Origin: DATEGZ01 sp035519535
GTDB taxonomy: Bacteria > Acidobacteriota > Vicinamibacteria > Vicinamibacterales > SCN-69-37
Reading direction: 5' to 3'
Length of the DNA: 64,000 nucleotides
NCBI GenBank assembly: GCA_035519535.1
Contig: DATIWF010000125.1
Span: 6,828-70,827 of the forward strand
Shown here: positions 16,135-26,865 of the stretch, piece after piece
How positions within the stretch are numbered: position 1 is the stretch's first letter
Layout: each line of letters starts with the position of its first letter
Made by a program: the position numbers and the translations under genes
The notes under the pieces: model-generated
Seen by the model: the letters and a program-made list of their open reading frames with translations, nothing else
What the model was told of the DNA's origin: nothing
Databases searched by the model: none

Positions 16135-18036
16135 CTACGGTCGGCCGCCAAGCGCGGTGCGTGGGATCCACCCACCGTTGATGCAGACGCCGCCGCCGAT
16201 CGCGGTGAACGGATCGGGCAGGCCGCCACAGTAGGTGCTCGTCGGGACCCAGCCCCCGTTGACGCACGTGCCGCCGCCGATTGCGGTGAACGGATCGGGC
16301 GTCGTGCACCCGCCCGGAGGCGGCGTCGGCGTCGGGGTCGGCGCCGGCAGGAACTGCCAGCCGCCGTTCACGCACACGCCCATGCCAAAGCTCGCGAACG
16401 GATTCGGCGTCGTGCAGCCTCCGGACGGCGGCGGTGGCGGCGCTGGCGGTGGCGTGGGTGTGGGCGTCGGGGTCGGCGTGGGCGTCGGAGGCGGCGTCGG
16501 CGACCCGAACTGCCAGCCGCCATTGACGCAGACGCCCGCCCCCATCGAGGCAAACGGATTTGGTGTCGTGCAACCGCCCGACGGAGCCGGTGTGGGCGTT
16601 GGAGTCGGCGTCGGGGTCGGCGAGGGCGCGGGCGGCGACGATGGCGGCCGCCACCCGCCATTCACGCAGGTTCCGCCGCCCATCGCGATGAAGGGATCAG
16701 GTGTCGTGCATCCGCCCGACGGAGGTGGTGTGGGCGTTGGAGTCGGCGTCGGGGTCGGGGTCGGCGAGGGCGCCGGACTCGCCGGACCTCCTCCAGTCGA
16801 CGTCGTGCCCACGACCTGCCCCATGGTCCGCAGGAACTGCAGGGCATACGAAAGTCCCCATTGCGGCGCGTCGTTTCGCGCGGCCACGTGCGGGTAAAAC
16901 GTCCCTGGAGAGCAGTTCGCGGGACTGCATGACGCGGTGCTGGCCGTGAGCAGCGATGCCGCAGCGATCGGCATGCCGTTGGTGTTCAGCTCCGCGCCGG
17001 CAATTTCGAAGATGGAGGTGTGCTGGCCGGCCGCGAGAAACGTTCCGCTGACCGGGTTGAAGTCAAGGCTCAGATTGTCGCTGCCGCCGAACACGCTCGA
17101 GACGAGGCCGGAGTGGCCGGTCGGGTTCCCGGAAGCATCGAACTCCTGGAACCAGGTGCCGGAGCCCGTCCAGTTGACGACGTAGTTGTTGGTGGCCGTG
17201 TTGACTGAGACGTCGGTCATGTAGGTGCCGGCGGAACAGCCAAAGAGCGTTCGCGGGAACAGAAAACCGTCCGATGCGCGCAGCCGTACGAACCCGACGA
17301 AGGCGCCGCCACATGACGGCGCGAAGCCGCCCCATCCGGCGTAGGTGATGGCGAACTCGTCCGTCGCTGGGTTCCACGCAACTCCCGGATTCTGCGCGGC
17401 GCCGGGGTTCGCGATCGGCATGATTGGGCCGGCGAGGTTGCCCGTCACATCAATGAACCGGCCCCAGATGCCGTTGTTCAGCGTGCGGAAGACGATCAGG
17501 AACTTCTGGCTCGTCTGCGAGTAGGCGAGCGCCGAGCCGCCGACGTCGTAGTACGCGCCGAAGTTGCTGTAGTCCGAAACCAGGACGTCTGCGCTCGTCG
17601 CGTTCATCACGCTCGGCGCGCACGAGACGAGCCGCGCGTGCACCGCAGTCGCGCCGGGGCCGTCCGTGCTGTTCCACTCAACCAGGAACGCCCCATTGCC
17701 GTTTGCCCCGTCCGACGCCTGTGGGCTGAACCGCACCTGCGGGAACGTCCCGAACAGTCCGGCGTTCGACATGATCGGGATGGGCGCAGAGATTGGCGTG
17801 CCGCTCGCATTGGAGCAGACGCCCGTCACGGTGGCCTTGCCACCCACCAGCAGGTAGGCGCCATGGATCGGGTCGTAGGCCACCGACGATCCCCGCACGA
17901 AGTCGGCGACCATGATCGTCGAAAGGGAGATCCGGAACAACTGCGCGCTGGCCGGTCGGGCGGCTGCAACGGTGACCAGGGCGGCCAGCACGAGGACTTT
18001 GGTCAGGTTCGAACGAACGGGCTTCAGCATAGTCAC
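16135..18036 (-). CDS. Exported repeat protein of unknown function with Cys/Trp repeat tail
   Basis: 633 residues. An N-terminal signal (VLVLAALVTVAAARPASA) precedes about 390 residues of repeated beta-strand units such as GSSVAYDPIHGAYLLVGG, LAYSQTSQKFLIVFRTL, GVAWNPATDEFAITYAGWGG and LSLDFNPVSGTFLAAG. These look like propeller blades. The tail has five CTTP(D/N)PF ... C(V/I)NGGW mini-repeats joined by long PTPTP linkers, matching the tail of the neighbouring dehydrogenase-like protein. I recognise no enzyme motif. A surface or secreted role is inferred from the signal, linkers and paired cysteines. Confidence 0.82.
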   Translation of the reverse strand: MTMLKPVRSNLTKVLVLAALVTVAAARPASAQLFRISLSTIMVADFVRGSSVAYDPIHGAYLLVGGKATVTGVCSNASGTPISAPIPIMSNAGLFGTFPQVRFSPQASDGANGNGAFLVEWNSTDGPGATAVHARLVSCAPSVMNATSADVLVSDYSNFGAYYDVGGSALAYSQTSQKFLIVFRTLNNGIWGRFIDVTGNLAGPIMPIANPGAAQNPGVAWNPATDEFAITYAGWGGFAPSCGGAFVGFVRLRASDGFLFPRTLFGCSAGTYMTDVSVNTATNNYVVNWTGSGTWFQEFDASGNPTGHSGLVSSVFGGSDNLSLDFNPVSGTFLAAGQHTSIFEIAGAELNTNGMPIAAASLLTASTASCSPANCSPGTFYPHVAARNDAPQWGLSYALQFLRTMGQVVGTTSTGGGPASPAPSPTPTPTPTPTPTPPPSGGCTTPDPFIAMGGGTCVNGGWRPPSSPPAPSPTPTPTPTPTPAPSGGCTTPNPFASMGAGVCVNGGWQFGSPTPPPTPTPTPTPTPTPPPAPPPPPSGGCTTPNPFASFGMGVCVNGGWQFLPAPTPTPTPPPGGCTTPDPFTAIGGGTCVNGGWVPTSTYCGGLPDPFTAIGGGVCINGGWIPRTALGGRP

Positions 18037-18089
18037 GACACCATCCCGGCCGAAAGCGTGCGGCCAGTGAAACTCCGGGCCGTATGGCG

Positions 18090-18120
18090 CTTATCGGGCA
18101 GTGGCAGCAGGGTCTTTAGC
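18090..18120 (-). promoter_or_regulatory. Possible sigma-28-like promoter
   Basis: Read on the minus strand, CTAAAG (18119-18114) is followed after a short spacer by GCCCGATAA (18099-18091). The flagellar sigma-28 consensus is TAAAGTTT, 11 bases, GCCGATAA; this site matches the TAAA and CGATAA cores with imperfect outer positions. It lies about 55-80 bp before the start of the exported repeat protein. No flagellar gene is in the window. Confidence 0.35.
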
Positions 18121-18215
18121 GACAAAGGCCGAAAAGTAGGGCGCCCGGGGATTGTACGGGCTGACCCCGGGATCGGCAAGACCAAAGTGCCGGATGAGGG
18201 TCGCTCTTATGCGGT

Positions 18216-19370
18216 TTACCGCGTGATCTCGAGGATTCGCCCGGCCGCGACGATGCGCGCCTCCGCGTCTGCGGACCGCAGCAGGCGCCGCAGCGTGGCG
18301 ACGTCGCCAGCGACGTTTTTCGCCAGTATCTGTCCGGCCTTCTGACGAATGGCCGGGTTCGGGTCGTTCATCATTGCGTCCAGAGTGGCCTTGGCGGCGG
18401 CATTGTCGTACGGCGCGAGGCACTGCGCCGCCTCCGCCCGCACGAACGGCTCGGGGTCACTGAGAAGGGCGCGCGCGGTGTCGATCCATCCCGTGTCCGG
18501 ACCAATCGCCGCCAGCGCAGCCGCCGCCTGGATGCGGAGCAGCGATGCCCCAGGCGCCCCGGCCGCGGTATCCATCGCCTGGCGGAGGAACAGGACGCCA
18601 GACGCGTCGCCCAGCCGGCCCAGCGCACGCGCGGCGGAAAACCTGACGTAGTACGGCTGCTTCTCATCGAGCAGTGGCCGCAACTTACCGATGACCTCCG
18701 TCGCGCCGAGCTGGCCCAGCGCGTCAGCCGCCTGCGCGCGCGTGACGTCGTTCGTGGCATCGAGCAGCTTGATGAGGGGCGGCACGGCCAGCTTGTTTCG
18801 GCTCCGCGCCAGCGCCTCGATGATTGGGCCCCGCGCGTCCGGTATCGACTCGAGCTGGTCGACGAGCGCGCGAACCGCGCGGTCGTCGCCGACCGCGGCG
18901 AGCGCCTCGGTGTCGCCGAACTTGCCCCGTGCCGATTCCCTCGTCGCCTCCGCGAGTGCGTCCTGATCGCCGTCCGCGATGAGGGCCTGCAGCGCGCTGG
19001 GCCGCGTCGTCAGGTCTCCGAGGGCCTGGCGCAGACACGCGCGCGCCACGCGCCGCAGCGCGTACGGCTCATCCATGCGCCGCGCTCCGAGCCACTGCTC
19101 GTAGACGCCAAGGGCCCCCAGCCAGCCCGTCCGGGGCAGTTCCGCTTCGACGGCGAGGGACACGCCGGCCGAGCTGAGCGGGTATTGCGCCAGCAGTTGA
19201 CCGGCTACCGACGCGGCATTGTTGGCATCGCCGCCGCTCAGGTAGGCCCAGCCCTGGGCGAGCAGGAGCGTCTCCTGCGAGGCCTGCGCCGCCTGCCGTG
19301 CGGCCGGCGCGGCCACGGCGGCCACGACAAGGACACCGGCGATCGTCACGCGCTGAAATGTTGCTGTCAT
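18216..19370 (-). CDS. Exported HEAT-repeat protein
   Basis: 384 residues with an N-terminal signal (VTIAGVLVVAAVAAPAARQAA). A TPR-like segment (LLLAQGWAYLSGGDANNAASVAGQLLAQYP, here in two parts) comes first. From about residue 160 there are repeated helical pairs, for example AVPPLIKLLDATNDVTRAQAADALGQLG and FVRAEAAQCLAPYD, typical of PBS/HEAT-like scaffolds. It probably mediates protein contacts in the periplasm. It lies 15 bp downstream of thiS on the same strand, and nothing ties it to thiamine synthesis. Confidence 0.8.
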   Translation of the reverse strand: MTATFQRVTIAGVLVVAAVAAPAARQAAQASQETLLLAQGWAYLSGGDANNAASVAGQLLAQYPLSSAGVSLAVEAELPRTGWLGALGVYEQWLGARRMDEPYALRRVARACLRQALGDLTTRPSALQALIADGDQDALAEATRESARGKFGDTEALAAVGDDRAVRALVDQLESIPDARGPIIEALARSRNKLAVPPLIKLLDATNDVTRAQAADALGQLGATEVIGKLRPLLDEKQPYYVRFSAARALGRLGDASGVLFLRQAMDTAAGAPGASLLRIQAAAALAAIGPDTGWIDTARALLSDPEPFVRAEAAQCLAPYDNAAAKATLDAMMNDPNPAIRQKAGQILAKNVAGDVATLRRLLRSADAEARIVAAGRILEITR

Positions 19371-19384
19371 GGGTTTGTGCTCGA

Positions 19385-19588
19385 TCAGCCGCCTCCCACG
19401 AACGCCACGATCTCGATCTCCGCGGCGTCTTCGATCACGGTGTCGGCGTATCGCGCGCGCTTCACCACCGCGCGGTTGTACTCGACCGCGACGACGCGCG
19501 GGTCGATGTGAAGCTGGTCGAGCAGCGCGAGCACGGTCACGGGCGGTTCGAGCTCGCGACGTTCGCCGTTCAAGGTGATGCGGATCAT
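19385..19588 (-). CDS. thiS: Sulfur carrier protein ThiS
   Basis: 67-residue ubiquitin-like sulfur carrier for thiazole synthesis. It starts MIRITLNGERRELEPPVTV and ends IEIVAFVGGG. The terminal Gly-Gly is adenylated and thiocarboxylated for transfer in the ThiG reaction. The internal segment VVAVEYNRAVVKRARY matches the usual ThiS strand (VAVEVNxxIVPR). The ATG at 19588 overlaps the stop of the upstream glycosyltransferase as ATGA. thiG lies 5.3 kb downstream rather than next to it. Confidence 0.92.
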   Translation of the reverse strand: MIRITLNGERRELEPPVTVLALLDQLHIDPRVVAVEYNRAVVKRARYADTVIEDAAEIEIVAFVGGG

Positions 19589-20964
19589 GCCAGCTCCGAC
19601 AGCATGCCCGCGCCGAACGGGTCGAGCAGCGCCTTCGCGTGGGCGAGCGCGTCGGGCCTCAAGTGCGCCGGCAGATCGACCGACGGGGGCGGCATCGCCG
19701 CCGCGCGGGCCATTGCCCGCTGGTAGTCGTCGGTCATTCGCTCGACCGTGTGCTCGCGCTCCCAGTATCGTCGCGCCGTGGCGCCCAGACGGGCCCGCAA
19801 TCGGGGATCGGCCGCGAGCATCTCGATCGCCATGCGAAGCGAATGTTCCTCGTCCAGAATGTCCACGGCCACGGCCACCGCCGCGGCGTCGGCTTCGATC
19901 GACTCCGGACCCGGCGCGTGGCGGCGCCAGGTCCGCGGATCAAGTGTTGGGACGTCCGACAGGTGCGCATGGTCGACGATGACGGTCGGGCGGCCGGCGG
20001 CGAGGGCCTGGAGCCAGGGGCCCGAGACCTCGAGCGCGGTGGGCCAGCGCAGGTTCAGGCTGACATCCACCGCGGCGACGGCGTCATCGAAATCGTCGTC
20101 GCCGAGCGGACCGAGGATCGTGACGACGTCGCCGAGGGCCAGCGCGTCGAGGAGCCCGCTCAGATCGAGTTGTGAGTCGACGGCGCCGCCGAGCACCAGT
20201 CGCGCCTGGGGCGCGCGCGCGCGCGCCGCCGCAAATGCGCGGAGGATGGGCTCGACGCGTTTGTCGGCGGTCAGGCCGCCGAACACGCCGAAGACGATCG
20301 CGTCGGCCGGCAGGCACCAGCTCGCGCGTGTCGCTCGTCGGGCGGCCTCCGTCGGGAGGTCGCGGCGGCCTGAACCGAGGGCGATGTGGACGATGGGCCG
20401 ATCAGCCGGGCTCACCGGCGCCAGCTCGGCGCGGGCGCCGCGCGCGTGAACCGCCACGAGCCGGGCGGAGGCCAGGACCGCGCGCGTCATCGGCCATTCG
20501 TAGTAGTACACCCCGGCATAGCCGCGGACGGCGAGCTCCTCGAAGCCGTCGGCCGCCTCGGGATGGTTCCAGCGGAACTCCGCGCGATAGTCGGCTGTTC
20601 GATTCTGCGAGAGCATGGCGTGCCCACGCGCGTGGTGCAGGCGCGCGTCGTGGAGCACCACGAGGCCGGGCCAGCGAAACAGGTAGGGCCAGACGAACGC
20701 GTGGAGACGCGAATTGCCGACCTGATAGACCACGAGGTCGTAGGGCTGCTTGGCGTGGCGCCACACGAAATCGTGCGCGCTCGACACGCGCACCTCGCCA
20801 GCGGCCGGCGCGTCGTCTCCGACGCGCTCGAGCGGGACGCCGCGCTCGTCGACGAAGACGTCAATCGCGTGATCGCGCGCCGCGAGCCGCGGCACGAGCT
20901 CCGCCGACCGTCCGGCGATGCCGCTCGGCTGCGGCGGCCAGGGCGTGAACCACGCGAGGCGCAT
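19585..20964 (-). CDS. Glycosyltransferase family 4 (GT-B) protein
   Basis: 459 residues starting MRLAWFTPWPPQPSGIAG, the usual N-terminal strand of GT4 enzymes with the glycine loop. The C-terminal half has VFGVFGGLTADKRVEPILRAFA (in parts), ARLVLGG and the donor-site region LEVSGPWLQALAAGRPTVIVDHAHL. It ends in a helical segment overlapping thiS. It is divergent from the epimerase at 21005 across 40 bp, where TATAGT could be a -10 element. Likely acts on the same glycan as the locus to its right; the donor is unknown. Confidence 0.85.
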   Translation of the reverse strand: MRLAWFTPWPPQPSGIAGRSAELVPRLAARDHAIDVFVDERGVPLERVGDDAPAAGEVRVSSAHDFVWRHAKQPYDLVVYQVGNSRLHAFVWPYLFRWPGLVVLHDARLHHARGHAMLSQNRTADYRAEFRWNHPEAADGFEELAVRGYAGVYYYEWPMTRAVLASARLVAVHARGARAELAPVSPADRPIVHIALGSGRRDLPTEAARRATRASWCLPADAIVFGVFGGLTADKRVEPILRAFAAARARAPQARLVLGGAVDSQLDLSGLLDALALGDVVTILGPLGDDDFDDAVAAVDVSLNLRWPTALEVSGPWLQALAAGRPTVIVDHAHLSDVPTLDPRTWRRHAPGPESIEADAAAVAVAVDILDEEHSLRMAIEMLAADPRLRARLGATARRYWEREHTVERMTDDYQRAMARAAAMPPPSVDLPAHLRPDALAHAKALLDPFGAGMLSELA

Positions 20965-21004
20965 GCGACCAGTGTAGTGCCGATTCGCATATAGTCAGGC
21001 CCGG

Positions 21005-21982
21005 GTGACCGCGACCTCTCGGCTCGTCGTCGTGACCGGCGCGACCGGTGCGGTGGGTCCGGCGATCGCGAATCGATTCGCGACCGAACCCGGCGTCAGC
21101 GTGGTCGCAATCGCCCGTCACGCCGCGCCCACCGGCGTCCTCGCCCCGCAGGTGCAGTTCGAGGCCGGCGATCTGTTCGACGCCCGCACGACCGAGCGCG
21201 TCGCGGGCGCTGACATCGTCTGTCATCTCGCGGCGCGTCTGCACGTGACCGATCCGGATCCAGCGCTGCGGGCCGAATACGAGCGCGTCAACGTGGACGC
21301 CACGCGGCGTCTTGTGGACGCCACGCGGCCGACGGCGCGCTTCGTGTTCTTCAGCACCATCGACGTCTACGGGCCGACGCAGCCCGGAACCGTGGCGACG
21401 GAAGACACGGCGCCTCGTCCGCGATCGCTCTACGGCGAGACGAAGCTTCAAGCCGAGCGCCTGGTCCTGCAGCACCCCGGCGGCGTGGTGCTGCGCCTCG
21501 CGGCTGTGTACGGGCCTCGCGTCAAGGCGAATTACGCGCGGTTGGCCCGCGCGCTCGCCCGGCATCGTTACGTGAGCATTGGATCGGGCCGCAACCTTCG
21601 GACGCTCATCAGCGAGCGGGACGCTGCCGAGGGCGCCCGGGTCGTGGCCACAGCCGCCGCGCTGCCGTCCCGGGTGTACAACCTCACGGATGGCCGCGTC
21701 CACAGCGTCCACGACATCGTCGGTGCGATCTGCGCGGCGCTCGGCCGGCGTCCGCCGCGCTGGTCGGTTCCCGGCCCGGTCGCCCGCGGCGCCGCCGTGA
21801 TGGTCGATGGCGTCTTTCGTGCGCTTGGGCGTCACCCGCCCGTTACGCCGCAGATGATCGACAAACTGCAGGAAAACGTGGCCGTGTCGGGCGAGCGGCT
21901 GCAGCGCGAGCTGGGATTCGCGCCGCGACTCGACCTGGCGGCGGGTTGGCGCGAGGCGCTCGCGGCCCGCGACCTGCCTTGA
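21005..21982 (+). CDS. NAD-dependent sugar epimerase/reductase (WbpV/WreQ-like candidate)
   Basis: 325-residue extended SDR with VVVTGATGAVGPAIANRF at the cofactor site, FFSTIDVYGP with the catalytic Ser/Thr region, and LYGETKLQAERLVL with Tyr-x3-Lys. The start is GTG at 21005. It directly precedes a WbpM-type UDP-GlcNAc dehydratase and is close to a WecA/WbpL-type transferase. In Pseudomonas and Rhizobium such a trio makes UDP-D-QuiNAc and loads it on the lipid carrier. A 4-ketoreductase role is therefore a reasonable inference; a 4-epimerase is the alternative. Confidence 0.8.
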   Translation: MTATSRLVVVTGATGAVGPAIANRFATEPGVSVVAIARHAAPTGVLAPQVQFEAGDLFDARTTERVAGADIVCHLAARLHVTDPDPALRAEYERVNVDATRRLVDATRPTARFVFFSTIDVYGPTQPGTVATEDTAPRPRSLYGETKLQAERLVLQHPGGVVLRLAAVYGPRVKANYARLARALARHRYVSIGSGRNLRTLISERDAAEGARVVATAAALPSRVYNLTDGRVHSVHDIVGAICAALGRRPPRWSVPGPVARGAAVMVDGVFRALGRHPPVTPQMIDKLQENVAVSGERLQRELGFAPRLDLAAGWREALAARDLP

Positions 21983-22091
21983 CACGTACGTACGCGGCTG
22001 TGACAATGAGCTTCGATTGATCCGTGCGGACCGCGGATCGGTCGCGCGGCAGCGCCTCCCCCTGCCGGCACGTTCGTTGTTGCCGACCTGA

Positions 22092-23956
<1,865 letters not shown>

Positions 23957-23960
<4 letters not shown>

Positions 23961-25828
23961 GCCGCGCGGTCTTCATCGCCGTCCGGCTCGGCGGCCTGAC
24001 GCTGGCGGCGGTGCTGCTCGCGGCCTGGCTCGTTCTGCCGGTCCCGCTGGTCCTCAAGATTCTGCCGGCGCTCGCGCTCGTCGTGAGCCTCGTGCGTCCC
24101 GACGCCGGATTGCTGCTCGTCGCAGCTCTCGGACCGCTCGGCGACGTCGTCTCCGTCTGGGCGCAGTCGCCGTACGTTCCGGCGCGCCTCTTCGAACAAC
24201 TCGTGCTGGCGGTGGTGGTCGGCGCGGGCGTTCGGGTCTGGCGGCGAGAGCCAGTCCTTCGTCTGGCCGGTCCCGGCTTGCTCGTGGCGGCGGTGGCGAT
24301 CGCGTCTGCCGTCGCCGTGCAACCGGTGCTGCTGATGAAACAGACGCCTGGCGCGGCTGCGGCAGACTATCTGCGCACGCTGTTCCGCGGCGGCTATTTC
24401 GAGCGCACGGGCCCGCTCGATCCAATCTTCCTCGCGGCGCTCGCGGTCGAAGGCGTCGCGCTCGCGGTCGTGGCCGAGCGGCTCGTGCGCGAGCACGCCG
24501 GGCTCGCGGTCCGCGTCGTCCAGCTGACCGTGCTGGGCCACGCCGGCGTGGCGCTCGTCACGCTCGAACGCATGTTGGCCGCGGCGCTGCACACCGATTC
24601 CGTCGTCCGCTCGCTGGGGCACATGCTGGTGAGCTTTCGCATCAGCTCGTACGCGGATGTCAACGCGGCGGGCTCCGTGTTCGCGATGGTGCTCGTTGCC
24701 GGCGCCGGGTTGCTGGCGGATCGGCGATCGCGCTGGCCGATGGCCCTCGCACTGTCGTTTGTGGCCGCGGGGTTGTGGATCAGCGGATCGAGGGCGGCGT
24801 TTGCGGCCTTGGCGGTCGTCATCCTGTGCGGCGCAGGAATCGTGGCGCTGCGGGCGCGTGGCGCGGCCCGGTGGATCGCGGCGGCCGCTGCGTTGGCCGT
24901 GATTCTCGCGGGCGTGTGGGGCATCGCGCACTATCCGCCGGGCCGAAATTCCCCGGTGGCGATGGCCGCCAGGACCCGCACGATCATGGCCGGCGTGGCG
25001 ATGCGCATGTGGCGCACCGCGCCCGTGCTCGGCGTCGGCGTCGGCCGGTTCTACGACGAGTCGGCCGCCTTCGGCGCGGACGAGCTGCGCGTGGAGTGGC
25101 TTGGCGCAAGCAATGAAAACGCGCACAACAACTTCCTGCAGGTGCTGGCGGAACAGGGCATCGTGGGTCTCGGCGCGCTCCTCCTCGCGCTCGGCGTCGT
25201 GCTCGTGCCGGCGGTGCGCGCGCGCACGGACATGGCTCGGCCGCCCGGGGTGTTTCTGCCCGCGGGCATCGGCGTGTTCCTGCTGACCTGGCTGGCTGGT
25301 CATCCGCTGCTCGTGCCGGAAGCGGCGTTTGTGTTCTGGCTGTTGCTCGGCGTCCTCGCGGGTGCGACGAGTCCTCCCGTTCGACGGGGGCCGACGACCG
25401 CACTCGCGATCGCCGCGGTCGCGCTGCTGATCACGGCGCCCGCGCGCGCGGAACGCGAGATCCGCACTGCGGATTTCGAGCACGTCGGCGTCGGCCTGTC
25501 GGTGTGGCGGCCCGCGCTCGACGGCGTGCGTTACCGCGAAGCCGGCGCGAACTTCGCGCTCTATCTGCCCGCCGACGGCCGAGCCGTCGCGCTGCCCCTC
25601 CGGCGCGCGCCCGGCGCACCGGATCCGCTCGTGCTGACGCTCTCGCTCAACGGCCGGCCGCTCACTGACGTGCGGCTGTCCGGCGACGGCTGGTCATCCG
25701 TGCCGTTGGAGCTGCCGAACGACCACCGACAGTTCGAGCTCGTCCGGTTCGCGGTTGCGCCGGCCACTCCCGCCGCGGACGGCGCGCCGCTCGTGCTGAT
25801 GGGGAAGGCCGAGTCTCGATCACCCTGA
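23957..25828 (+). CDS. O-antigen ligase/polymerase-like membrane protein with C-terminal exported domain
   Basis: 623 residues. The start is GTG at 23957, whose last bases overlap the upstream stop (GTGA). About a dozen hydrophobic helices fill residues 1-480. The Wzy_C-type loop appears as SNENAHNNFLQVLAEQGIVG, typical of WaaL/Wzy proteins. The last 120 residues (from about AEREIRTADFEHVG) are soluble, strand-rich and should lie outside the cytoplasm; such an extra domain is unusual. Either O-antigen ligase or polymerase is possible, and a second candidate is at 36690. The 3' end overlaps the convergent WecA-like gene by 9 bp. Confidence 0.83.
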
Positions 25829-26857
25829 GCGCGCGCCGGGGTGCCGGGGGCGGCGACGCGCCGCCCGCCATTCCACCGCGAAGACCGCGATCGCGAGGGC
25901 GATCGACGGCCACGCGAGCTCGGGGCGGCGGTACGCCGCAAGCGCGAGGGCGGAGAGCACAGCCGCGGACGCGAGGAGCCAGCTCACCAGTCGAGCGTGC
26001 GACTCGCCCGGTTCGACGAACTGCTGATACGCGTGTTCCCGGTGCGCAGCCCCCAGCGCCGCGCCTCGCCGCGTGCGCGCGACGAGCGTGGCCACCGGGT
26101 CGAGCAGAAAGAGCGCCAGGCTGACGCCCGCCAGCAGCACGAGCCGCGAGCGCAGTGCCGGCGGACCGGTGAGCGGCAAAGCCGCGAGCAGGAATCCCAC
26201 GAACGCGCTGCCGACGTCGCCGAGAAAAATTCTGGCCGGTGCCCAGTTGCGGACGAGGAACGCGCCGCACGCGGCCGCGGCAACGAGCGCCACGCCGGCG
26301 CCGCCTCCAGGCCACATCGCCCAGCCCAGCGCGCTCAGCGTCAGGATCGCCTGACCGGCGGCGAGGCCGTCCACGCCGTCCATGAAATTGAAGAAGTTCG
26401 TCACGGCCACGAGCCAGACGATGGTCAGCAGCGGCCCGAGCAGTCCAAGCGGCACGTCGAGCGGCGGGGGCAGCGGCAGACGTTCGGGCGATCCGACGCT
26501 CGCGACGACCCAGACTGCGGCGACGAGTTGGGCGACCAGTCGCGGCGTGACCGTCAGGCCGTGGACGTCGTCCCAGAGCCCCACGGCCGCGACGAGCAGC
26601 GCGGCCGAGACGACGACCCAGACGTCGTGCGACGGGGCCACGGACGTCACGGAAGACGCCGCCGCGGCGGCGAGCACGCCGAGCACGATTCCGAGCCCTC
26701 CGCCTCGCGGCCGCGGCTCGACGTGCGAGCTCCGCTCGTTCGGAAGATCGAGCAGGCCGAGCCGGCGGGCGTGCCGCTCGACGAGCCACACGCCGGCCAG
26801 CGACGCCGCGAAGGCCACGGCGGCCAGCACGCCCCACGTCGTGGCGGCGTCAGTCAC
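25820..26857 (-). CDS. Undecaprenyl-phosphate sugar-1-phosphate transferase (WecA/WbpL family)
   Basis: Polytopic enzyme of 345 residues that starts glycan synthesis by moving a HexNAc-1-phosphate onto undecaprenyl phosphate. Motifs are LPNERSSHVEPRPRGGGLG, the Mg-binding NFFNFMDGVDGLAAGQ, NWAPARIFLGDVGSAFVG and the late HAYQQFVEPGESHARLV. These match WecA/WbpL/TagO enzymes rather than MraY. Neighbouring QuiNAc-type genes favour a WbpL/WreU-like donor choice, which is inference. It is convergent with the ligase-like gene and 8 bp after the 2-epimerase. Confidence 0.92.
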   Translation of the reverse strand: MTDAATTWGVLAAVAFAASLAGVWLVERHARRLGLLDLPNERSSHVEPRPRGGGLGIVLGVLAAAAASSVTSVAPSHDVWVVVSAALLVAAVGLWDDVHGLTVTPRLVAQLVAAVWVVASVGSPERLPLPPPLDVPLGLLGPLLTIVWLVAVTNFFNFMDGVDGLAAGQAILTLSALGWAMWPGGGAGVALVAAAACGAFLVRNWAPARIFLGDVGSAFVGFLLAALPLTGPPALRSRLVLLAGVSLALFLLDPVATLVARTRRGAALGAAHREHAYQQFVEPGESHARLVSWLLASAAVLSALALAAYRRPELAWPSIALAIAVFAVEWRAARRRPRHPGARSG

Positions 26858-26865
26858 GGGATCCG

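Noticed and set aside
18037..18215. Cyclic di-GMP (GEMM) riboswitch upstream of the exported repeat protein
   Set aside because: I looked for the conserved core on the minus strand and could not match it; only a possible sigma-28-like promoter remains.
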